This document shows, in pieces, positions 58,196 to 64,000 of a stretch of DNA of 64,000 bases. The position numbers and the translations under genes were made by a program. Position 1 is the first letter of the stretch. Each line of letters begins with the position of its first letter. The DNA comes from DASRHY01 sp035650275 (lineage in GTDB: Bacteria > Actinomycetota > Actinomycetes > Propionibacteriales > Kribbellaceae), in assembly GCA_035650275.1 (NCBI GenBank), contig DASRHY010000223.1, forward strand, positions 18,087 through 82,086. Direction: 5' to 3'. The notes under the pieces are model-generated. The model had not been told where the DNA came from. It worked only from the letters and a program-made list of their open reading frames with translations, and made no database searches.

Positions 58196-59398
58196 ATGAG
58201 TTTGCAACCGCTGGTCGAGCCCGCTGATGAGCTGACGATCGATGAGGTACGGCGCTACTCGCGGCACCTGATCATCCCCGAGGTCGGGATGGACGGGCAG
58301 AAGCGGCTGAAGAACGCCAAGGTGCTGGTGATCGGCGCCGGCGGTCTCGGCAGCCCGGCTCTGCTGTACCTGGCCGCGGCCGGTGTCGGGACGCTCGGCA
58401 TCGTCGAGTTCGACGAGGTGGACGAGTCCAACCTGCAGCGGCAGATCATCCACGGGCAGTCCGATGTCGGCCGGCCGAAGGCGGAGTCGGCCCGGGACTC
58501 GGTCAACGAGGTGAACCCGTACGTCAACGTCGTGGTGCACGGCGAACGGCTGGACAACGACAACGTGCTCGGCATCTTCGAGCAGTACGACCTGATCGTC
58601 GACGGCACCGACAACTTCGCCACCCGCTACATGGTGAACGACGCCGCGGTGCTGCTCGGCAAGCCGTACGTGTGGGGGTCGATCTACAGATTTGATGGCC
58701 AGGTCAGCGTGTTCTGGCCTGCGGCACCTGGAGGCACGGCCCCGTGCTACCGCTGCCTGTACCCGGAGCCCCCGCCGCCGGGGATGGTGCCGTCCTGCGC
58801 CGAGGGTGGCGTGCTCGGCGTGCTGTGCGCGTCGGTCGGCGCAGCTCAGGTGACCGAGGCGATCAAGCTGCTCACCGGGATCGGCGAGTCTGCCCTCGGC
58901 AGCCTGAACATCTACGAGGCGCTGGAGCTCTCGTGGCGCAAGCTGAAGGTGCGCAAGGACCCGAACTGCGCGATCTGCGGAGAGAACCCGACCGTCACCG
59001 AGCTGATCGACTACGACGCCTTCTGCGGCGCGATCAGCGACGAGGCGGCCGAGGCAGCGGCCGGTTCGACCATCTCGGTCAAGCAGCTGTCCGAATGGAT
59101 CAAGCTGAAGGACAACGGCGAGAAGGAGTTCTACCTGGTCGATGTCCGGGAGCCCAACGAGTACGAGATCAACCGGATCCCCGGCGCGGTGCTGATCCCG
59201 AAGGGCGAGTTCCTGACCGGCGAGGCGCTGGCCAAGCTGCCGCCCGACCAGCAGCTGGTGTTCCACTGCAAGTCCGGGGTGCGGTCCGCCGAGGTGCTCG
59301 CGATCGCCAAGGGCGCCGGGTTCGCAGACGCCGTCCACGTCGGGGGCGGCGTGGTCGCCTGGGTGGATCAGATCGACCCGTCCCAGCCGGCGTACTGA
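58196..59398 (+). CDS. moeZ: MoeZ-type adenylyltransferase/sulfurtransferase
   Basis: 400 aa. N-terminal ThiF/MoeB E1-like domain about 15-280 (VLVIGAGGLGSPALLYLAAAG nucleotide loop, DGTDNFATRY; zinc-Cys pairs CYRCLYP and CAICG), C-terminal rhodanese about 290-400 with the active-site Cys in VFHCKSGVRSAEVL. MoeZ activates sulfur-carrier proteins (CysO, MoaD) by adenylation and thiocarboxylation for molybdopterin and cysteine synthesis. ATG 58196. No moa or cysO gene adjoins it. A perfect 18-bp hairpin follows. Confidence 0.93.
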   Translation: MSLQPLVEPADELTIDEVRRYSRHLIIPEVGMDGQKRLKNAKVLVIGAGGLGSPALLYLAAAGVGTLGIVEFDEVDESNLQRQIIHGQSDVGRPKAESARDSVNEVNPYVNVVVHGERLDNDNVLGIFEQYDLIVDGTDNFATRYMVNDAAVLLGKPYVWGSIYRFDGQVSVFWPAAPGGTAPCYRCLYPEPPPPGMVPSCAEGGVLGVLCASVGAAQVTEAIKLLTGIGESALGSLNIYEALELSWRKLKVRKDPNCAICGENPTVTELIDYDAFCGAISDEAAEAAAGSTISVKQLSEWIKLKDNGEKEFYLVDVREPNEYEINRIPGAVLIPKGEFLTGEALAKLPPDQQLVFHCKSGVRSAEVLAIAKGAGFADAVHVGGGVVAWVDQIDPSQPAY

Positions 59399-59401
59399 CG
59401 C

Positions 59402-59449
59402 CTGCGTCCGAAGAACTGGCGGAACGTCGCACCAGTTCTTCGGACGCAG
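59402..59449. terminator. Perfect 18-bp stem terminator
   Basis: Arms 59402-59419 (CTGCGTCCGAAGAACTGG) and 59432-59449 are exactly complementary; loop 12 bases. It lies between the convergent moeZ and DUF1707 genes. Its sequence is unrelated to the CGAATCGCC family. Confidence 0.85.
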
Positions 59450-59452
59450 TCT

Positions 59453-59878
59453 TCAGCGGCGGGGGTGATGGCGGTGGTGCCAGTGGCGGTGCCTGGGGCC
59501 GCCGCCGAACAGGGCGAAGGCGAACAGCAGCCAGAGGATCCACGGTGCGGTCAGGATCACCGCGGTCACGACCAGGCCGACGACCAGCAGCGGTGCCAGC
59601 AGGAAGAACGGCGGTGGCGGGCCCGGGCGGAAGCCCGGTCCCCACTGCTGCGGCCGGCGCGACGTCTGGGCCGGTGCCGGGTCCGGCAGGTCCGCGAACA
59701 GCGGTGCCAGGTCCGCCGCGAACCGGGCCCGGACGGCCTGGTCGCTGCGCTCGTCGAACTCCTCCCGGGTGATCCGCCCGGCCGCGAAGTGGTCGCCGAG
59801 CGCGGAGACCGCCTGGTCCCGTTCGGCATCGCCGATCCGCACCGGACCGGTCCGGGTGACCGGAACGTACTCGCTCAT
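59453..59878 (-). CDS. DUF1707 (SHOCT-like) membrane protein
   Basis: 141 aa. DUF1707 motif about 14-66 (RIGDAERDQAVSALGDHFAAGRITREEFDERSDQAVRA), a Pro-rich linker, one or two hydrophobic segments (about 92-122) and a His/Arg-rich tail. ATG overlaps the stop of the PadR gene by four bases (ATGA). Pairs of PadR and DUF1707 genes are common in actinobacteria; the membrane protein is presumably the regulated partner. Confidence 0.88.
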   Translation of the reverse strand: MSEYVPVTRTGPVRIGDAERDQAVSALGDHFAAGRITREEFDERSDQAVRARFAADLAPLFADLPDPAPAQTSRRPQQWGPGFRPGPPPPFFLLAPLLVVGLVVTAVILTAPWILWLLFAFALFGGGPRHRHWHHRHHPRR

Positions 59879-60555
59879 GACCGGTCCTCGTCCTCCGCGA
59901 GGATCGCGTACAGCCGGCGCCGCAGCTCGCTGAGTGCCTCCCGGGCCCGCGCCTGCTGGTCCGGGGTGCCGACCGCGAGGATCTGCCACATGGCCGCGGC
60001 AACCTGGCCGAGCAGCGGCTTCAGCCCGGTCTCGTCGTCGTCGTCGGCTGCCGCGGTCATCGCCTCCCACGGTGCCGAGACCTCCCCGGCGTGCTCGGCG
60101 ACGTACGTCCGGCCCTCGTCGGTGAGCGTGAACGTCCGCCGCCCGGTCTCGGCGTCCGCCGTCACCAGTCCCTCGTCCTCGAGCTGTTGCAGGGTCGGGT
60201 AGATCGAGCCCGGGCTGGGCTTCCATACGCCACCGCTGCGCTCGGCGATCTCCTGGATGATCTGGTAGCCGTTCATCGGCTGCTCGGCGAGCACCGCGAG
60301 GATGGCGGCGCGGACGTCGCCACGGCGGGCCTTCGGTCCGCGCCAGCCGCCGCGCGGCCCGAAGCCAACCCACGGCGGCGGCCCGAAGCCCGGTCCGCCG
60401 AACATGCCCCAGTGCCCGCCGAACGGGTGTTGCTGGCCGCGGTAGCCGCGCCGCCCGCTCATCGCGGCGAACCAGTCGCCGAGCTCTCGCTTGAGGTCGT
60501 CCGGCATGCAGTGCTGCGCGCGCCGCCAGCCTGCCGCGTACGTCGATCCGGTCAT
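59875..60555 (-). CDS. PadR-family transcriptional regulator
   Basis: 226 aa. A Gly/Phe/Pro-rich N-terminal part (about 38-75) with a GPRGGWRGPKARRGDVRA stretch, then a PadR winged helix (about 76-150: AILAVLAEQPMNGYQIIQEIAERSGGVWKPSPGSIYPTLQQLEDEGLV) and an acidic helical end. Start ATG 60555 with AAGGGG upstream. It ends in an ATGA overlap with the DUF1707 gene. The inverted repeat TCGCGATA-N11-TATCGCGA 25 bases upstream is its likely operator. Confidence 0.9.
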   Translation of the reverse strand: MTGSTYAAGWRRAQHCMPDDLKRELGDWFAAMSGRRGYRGQQHPFGGHWGMFGGPGFGPPPWVGFGPRGGWRGPKARRGDVRAAILAVLAEQPMNGYQIIQEIAERSGGVWKPSPGSIYPTLQQLEDEGLVTADAETGRRTFTLTDEGRTYVAEHAGEVSAPWEAMTAAADDDDETGLKPLLGQVAAAMWQILAVGTPDQQARAREALSELRRRLYAILAEDEDRS

Positions 60556-60579
60556 GTCCTGCCCCTTCTGAAAAAGCTG

Positions 60580-60606
60580 TCGCGATACCTCAACGATATA
60601 TCGCGA
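60580..60606 (-). promoter_or_regulatory. PadR operator candidate TCGCGATA-N11-TATCGCGA
   Basis: Exact 8-base arms at 60580-60587 and 60599-60606, 25 bases before the PadR start. TATCGCGATA-like half-sites are typical of PadR-family operators. Confidence 0.6.
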
Positions 60607-60698
60607 ACGGTTGGCGCCCAAGAGGTTGATTCCACTGAACCTCGCCGGTCCGCCGGACACAAACGTGGCTGTCCCGGGCGGCACGTAGGGTCGGGGAC

Positions 60699-60965
60699 AT
60701 GTGCCGGAACATCACGGTCCTGCGAGGACTCGAACCGCCCGCGACCAGCGAGGAGATCCACGCCGCCGCCCTGCAGTACGTCCGCAAGGTGACCGGCGTC
60801 GGCAGCCTGAGCAACGCAACCCGGGGCCCGATCGAGAAGGCCGCCGAAGAGGTCGCCAAGATCACCGCCGCGCTGCTCGAGGAGATGCCCGAGCGCCGGG
60901 TCCCGCCGCAGAAGATGCCACCGCTGCGGCGACCCGAGGTCCGCGCCCGGCTCGGCCTGACCTAG
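60699..60965 (+). CDS. DUF2277 family protein
   Basis: 88 aa, opening MCRNITVLRGLEPPAT, followed by AALQYVRKVTGVGSLSN and a helical region ending KMPPLRRPEVRARLG. This is the entire DUF2277 pattern. Probably cytosolic. It diverges from PadR with 143 bases between starts and is convergent with the broken regulator gene. Function unknown. Confidence 0.9.
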   Translation: MCRNITVLRGLEPPATSEEIHAAALQYVRKVTGVGSLSNATRGPIEKAAEEVAKITAALLEEMPERRVPPQKMPPLRRPEVRARLGLT

Positions 60966-60973
60966 GGCATGTC

Positions 60974-61643
60974 CTAGCTGGACACGAGGCCCTGGCGGTA
61001 GCGGCGGATCGCGGGGGCGGTCGAGCAGCCGAGCAGCTGGGCAGGGTCGGCAGGCGGGACGATCTCGACATCGACCCAGTCGGCGAACCGGTACGGCCGG
61101 TGCAGCAGTACCCCGCCCAGGTGCCGGCGCAGCCGCGACATCTCAGCCCGGACCGTCACCAGCCGGTCCAGGGTCCCGAACAGGTCGCCGGACAGCTCGG
61201 CCGCCGACCGTCCGGCCGGATGCAGCGCGAGCACCAGCAGCACCTCCGCGTGCCTCGGGCTGAGCGCGTGCCGCCACGAGCCGCTCGCCGAGGTGACGTG
61301 CAACCGGGCGGTCCGCGGCGAGGACAGGTCCAGCCGGACCCGGGTCGCGGTCGTCTCCTCGGTGTCACCGGTCGGCCGGACCAGCCAGCCGCCGGGCAAC
61401 GGCTCCAGCACGCAGGACCCGAGCGCCGGGAGCCAGGCGTGGTCGTCGGTCGGGTCGGCCGGGAGCATCAGCCTGTCGATCGGCGCGACACCGTTCGCCG
61501 CGGCGACCCCCGCCGATCACGGGCCGCGGCCGGGCCGGAGCCCGGGCGCCAGACAGCGCGGCGTCCCGGATCCGCGCGAGCACCCGGGCGTGGTCGCGCG
61601 GGTCCACGCCCGCGGGTACGGCGTACTCGAGCGCAGCGGTCAT
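60974..61643 (-). pseudogene. Broken GAF-type regulator (AcoR-like), central domain deleted
   Basis: The N-terminal piece reads MTAALEYAVPAGVDPRDHARVLARIRDA (to about 61505); the C-terminal piece is in another frame (GVAAANGVAPIDRLMLP, then LSPRHAEVLLVLALHPAGR, VTVRAEMSRLRRHL). Full-length actinobacterial relatives join these by about 230 residues that include a GAF domain. Here the junction at about 61505-61515 loses that part and shifts frame, so a normal protein cannot be made. The gene follows the acoABC-type operon, the usual site of such a regulator. Confidence 0.7.
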
Positions 61644-61682
61644 CGCCTCAGTCTGCGCCGCCCGCGTGCCGAAGCCCAGACC

Positions 61683-62822
61683 TCACGAGGACGCAGCGAC
61701 CGCCTCCGCGACTGCCTCTTCGACCGCTGCGACCACCACCGCCGGGCGCTCCATGTGCACCATGTGACCAGCACCCTCCTCGATGTGTACGGCGAGCGCT
61801 CCCGGCACCGCGGTGGCGTGCGCGGCCGGGAAGATCCGGTCCTGCGCACCCCAGACCACCACCCGCGGAACCGGTACGTCCCGCAGCCGCGGGGCGATGT
61901 CGAGGCCCTGCCGGCCGTCGACGACCATCGTGCCGAGCAGAAGTCGCAGCGACTGCTCGACGCCGTCCAGCCGCTTGTACCGGACCAGGTCGTCGACCAG
62001 GCTCCGGCTCACCTGCGACTCGTCGGCGAACAACCGGCCGAGCAGCGGTTTGAGCTCCCGCCGGGAGGCGGCGGACGCGAAGCCGGTCAGGTACTCGACA
62101 TCCGCCTCGGCACCGAACCCGGCCGGCGCGACCAGCGTCAGCGACGCGACGCGTTCCGGCAGCGTGGCCGCCACCATGCTGACCACCGCGCCGCCCAGCG
62201 AGTGCCCGACCAGGTGCGCGCGCTTGGTGCCGGTGGCGTCGAGGACGCCGAGCAGCGCGACGACCAGCTCGTCCAGCGACCCGGTGCCGACATCCTTCAC
62301 CGAGGCACCGTGCCCGGGCAGGTCGACGGCGTGCACAACCCGCCGTTCCGCCAACGGCTCCTGCACGAACAGCCAGGAGTTGGCGTCACCGCCGTACCCG
62401 TGCACCAGTACCACCGGCTCGTCCGCCGGCGCGCCGGCGGGCCCGGCGGTGGCGTACGAGATGCCGGCAGCGGTCCTGCCCAGCACCGGGCCCGGCACCT
62501 CGGCGACCTCACCGGCGTCGATCTGGCGGCGCGCCTCCGCGGCGACGGCGTCCAGCTCGGCGTCGGGCACCTCGGCCGGCGCCACCAGGGCGATGGTGCC
62601 GCCGACCGGGACGTCCTCCCCGGGCTGCGCGACGATCCGGCGCAGCACGCCGTCGTACGACGACTCGACCGTTCCGCTGATCTTCTCGGTCTCCACGTCG
62701 ACCAGGTCGTCGCCGGTCGCGACCTGGTCGCCCTCGGAGACGATCCAAGCGGTCAGCTTGCCCTCGGTCATCGCCAGGCCCCACTTGGGCATGGTCACGT
62801 GCTGGATCCGGTCGTCGGGCAT
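61683..62822 (-). CDS. acoC: Acetoin dehydrogenase-type E2 component (lipoyl + alpha/beta hydrolase fold)
   Basis: 379 aa. N-terminal lipoyl domain about 1-80 with the lipoylated Lys in VETEKISG (about 47), a Pro/Ala linker, then an alpha/beta-hydrolase-fold transferase about 125-375 (LVHGYGGDANSW, GHSLGGAV, GAGHMVHME). This arrangement is that of AcoC-type acyltransferases of acetoin dehydrogenase complexes and not of ordinary E2 trimer enzymes. It starts four bases after the E1-beta gene. Carries acetyl from E1 to CoA; acetoin is the likely substrate, though other 2-ketones are possible. Confidence 0.85.
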   Translation of the reverse strand: MPDDRIQHVTMPKWGLAMTEGKLTAWIVSEGDQVATGDDLVDVETEKISGTVESSYDGVLRRIVAQPGEDVPVGGTIALVAPAEVPDAELDAVAAEARRQIDAGEVAEVPGPVLGRTAAGISYATAGPAGAPADEPVVLVHGYGGDANSWLFVQEPLAERRVVHAVDLPGHGASVKDVGTGSLDELVVALLGVLDATGTKRAHLVGHSLGGAVVSMVAATLPERVASLTLVAPAGFGAEADVEYLTGFASAASRRELKPLLGRLFADESQVSRSLVDDLVRYKRLDGVEQSLRLLLGTMVVDGRQGLDIAPRLRDVPVPRVVVWGAQDRIFPAAHATAVPGALAVHIEEGAGHMVHMERPAVVVAAVEEAVAEAVAASS

Positions 62823-62825
62823 GGA

Positions 62826-63839
62826 TCAGGCCTTCCAGTCCGAGACAGCCTTCACCGCGTTCACCACGCGCTGCGCGTCGGGGATGTACAGGTCCTCGAG
62901 CGCGTTGCTGAACGGCACCGGTGTGTGCGGCGCGGTGACCTGTTCGATCGGTGCCCGCAACGAGCCGAACGCGTGCTGGGCGACGTACGCCGACACGTCG
63001 GTGGCGATGTTGCAGCGCGGGGTTGCCTCGTCCACCACGACCAGCCGGCCGGTCCGCTCGACGCTCTCCAGGATCGTGTCGGTGTCCAGCGGGCTGGTGG
63101 TCCGCAGGTCGACCACCTCGCACTCGATCCCGGCCTGCGTCAGCTGCCCGGCCGCCTCGGTCGCCATGTGCACCATCCGGCCGAGCGCCACCACGGTGAC
63201 GTCGTCGCCGTCGCGGACCACCTCGGCCTCGCCGAACGGGATCGCGTACGACTCGGTGGGGACCGGTCCGGTGAGGTCGTACAGGGCCTTGTGCTCGCAG
63301 AAGATCACCGGATCGTCGTCACGGATCGCCTGGATCAGCAGACCCTTGGCGTCGTACGGCGTCGCGGGCGTGACGACCTTGAGTCCCGGGATGTGGGTGA
63401 AGATCGGGTACAGGCACTGCGAGTGCTGGGCGGCGGCGCGCAGCCCGGCGCCGTACATCGTCCTGATCACCACCGGGGTGGTGGCCTTGCCGCCGAACAT
63501 GTACCGGAACTTCGCCGCCTGGTTGAAGATCTGGTCCAGGCAGACGCCCATGAAGTCGACGAACATCAGCTCGGCGACGGGGCGCAGGCCACTCGCCGCC
63601 GCACCCGCCGCGGCGCCGATGAACGCCGACTCGGAGATCGGCGTGTCGAGCACGCGGTTCGGATACTGCGCGTACAGGCCCTTGGTGATGCCGAGCACGC
63701 CGCCCCAGGCGTCGTCCTCGCCGGGCGCCCCGGAGCCGCCGACGACGTCCTCGCCGAAGACCACGACGGTCTCGTCGCGGCCCATCTCCTGCGCGAGCGC
63801 CTCGTTGATGGCCTGCTGGAACGTGATGGTGCGAGCCAT
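62826..63839 (-). CDS. acoB: E1 beta subunit of a 2-oxoacid/acetoin dehydrogenase
   Basis: 337 aa transketolase-like beta subunit. Signatures: TFQQAINEALAQEM, GEDV near 30, DTPISESAFIGAAAGAAASGLRP, FVDF near 93, VVTPATPYDAKGLL, and the C-terminal VVVDEATPRCNIATDVSAYV. The thiamine diphosphate-dependent E1 acts as alpha2-beta2. ATG 63839 (MARTITFQQA); two upstream codons are optional. It lies between the alpha and E2 genes, as in acoABC. Confidence 0.9.
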   Translation of the reverse strand: MARTITFQQAINEALAQEMGRDETVVVFGEDVVGGSGAPGEDDAWGGVLGITKGLYAQYPNRVLDTPISESAFIGAAAGAAASGLRPVAELMFVDFMGVCLDQIFNQAAKFRYMFGGKATTPVVIRTMYGAGLRAAAQHSQCLYPIFTHIPGLKVVTPATPYDAKGLLIQAIRDDDPVIFCEHKALYDLTGPVPTESYAIPFGEAEVVRDGDDVTVVALGRMVHMATEAAGQLTQAGIECEVVDLRTTSPLDTDTILESVERTGRLVVVDEATPRCNIATDVSAYVAQHAFGSLRAPIEQVTAPHTPVPFSNALEDLYIPDAQRVVNAVKAVSDWKA

Positions 63840-63851
63840 GTCCAAGCCCTC

Positions 63852-64000
63852 CTAGTACGAGACGTAGACGTCGGTGAGCACGTCGGCGGGTACCGGGTCC
63901 GGGGCGGACTTGGCCTCGGTCACCGACTCCTCGATCAGCGTCGCCACGGCGCTGTCGATCGCCTCGAGGTCAGCCGCGTCGATCAGCCCGGCCTCGGTCA
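63852..64000 (-). CDS. acoA: E1 alpha subunit of a 2-oxoacid/acetoin dehydrogenase (3' end only)
   Basis: Last 48 codons of the gene, open to the window edge: LIDAADLEAIDSAVATLIEES, then APDPVPADVLTDVYVSY and TAG. The end matches alpha subunits of the AcoA/PdhA class. It runs 12 bases before the E1-beta ATG, so the operon order is alpha, beta, E2, followed by the broken regulator. Confidence 0.85.
   Translation of the reverse strand, partial: TEAGLIDAADLEAIDSAVATLIEESVTEAKSAPDPVPADVLTDVYVSY

Overview
The window is high-GC actinobacterial chromosome: GTG starts are frequent, genes overlap by 1-4 bases, and several families are typical of Actinobacteria (DUF3107, TatB beside an Mrp/DUF1003/MgtE-N block, a BTAD regulator, a PASTA-less Ser/Thr kinase). 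The overall look fits Kribbella or another Nocardioidaceae-type soil organism; this is inference, as there is no rRNA or tRNA to settle it. I see no insertion sequence, prophage, CRISPR array or replication origin.

Layout. 1-6.9 kb: end of an HtrA-like protease, tatB, a membrane protein, then a leftward block (MgtE-N/CBS protein, DUF1003 protein, Mrp Fe-S carrier, tandem GNAT, 5'-truncated DUF2278 gene). 7.2-10 kb: leftward MFS exporter plus FAD-linked oxidase. 10.3-20.2 kb: three enzymes of the lower ethylmalonyl-CoA pathway (malyl-CoA-type lyase, methylsuccinyl-CoA dehydrogenase, mesaconyl-CoA hydratase) separated by unrelated genes (MDR oxidoreductase, LuxR-VOC fusion, Ser/Thr kinase, CorA, stress protein). 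20.4-23.9 kb: phosphatase, NUDIX, PHP, MarC and RecB-like nuclease genes.

23.9-29.2 kb is the most unusual part. A BTAD (SARP-like) regulator and a small protein are encoded leftward. Diverging from them is an operon of two paralogous 63-65 aa peptides, a 781 aa protein that joins a PqqD/RRE-like region, an M50-type zinc metalloprotease and a ParA/MinD ATPase, a secreted protein with three CxxC repeats of exactly 34 residues, and a lipoprotein. The peptides share the repeat spacing of the CxxC protein but lack the cysteines. Four 11-bp blocks in register lie upstream of the first peptide, and a strong stem-loop follows each peptide gene. I read this as a candidate peptide maturation/export system.

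29.2-35.2 kb: ArsR-SRPBCC regulator with two matched operators, a daunorubicin-type ABC exporter split by an antisense DUF4259 gene, a FadR-type regulator, a GAF protein. 35.2-41.6 kb: hydrolase and a 1792 aa secreted ThuA/sugar-dehydrogenase multidomain protein. 42-46 kb: acyl-CoA ligase / phosphotransferase / acyl-CoA dehydrogenase operon. 46-52.8 kb: ParA, DUF4349 lipoprotein, truncated haemoglobin plus flavohaemoglobin, DivIVA-like protein, DEAD-box helicase, ferritin-like protein. 52.9-55.1 kb: stress membrane protein, DUF3107, and a threonyl-tRNA synthetase lacking its editing domain, preceded by a threonine-codon leader peptide and an attenuator. 55.2-64 kb: TetR, LigD polymerase domain, hydrolase, MoeZ, DUF1707/PadR pair, and an acetoin-dehydrogenase-type acoABC operon next to a broken GAF regulator gene.

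A family of about 52-bp palindromes built on the core CGAATCGCC recurs between genes (six full copies and one degenerate cluster), mostly between convergent genes.
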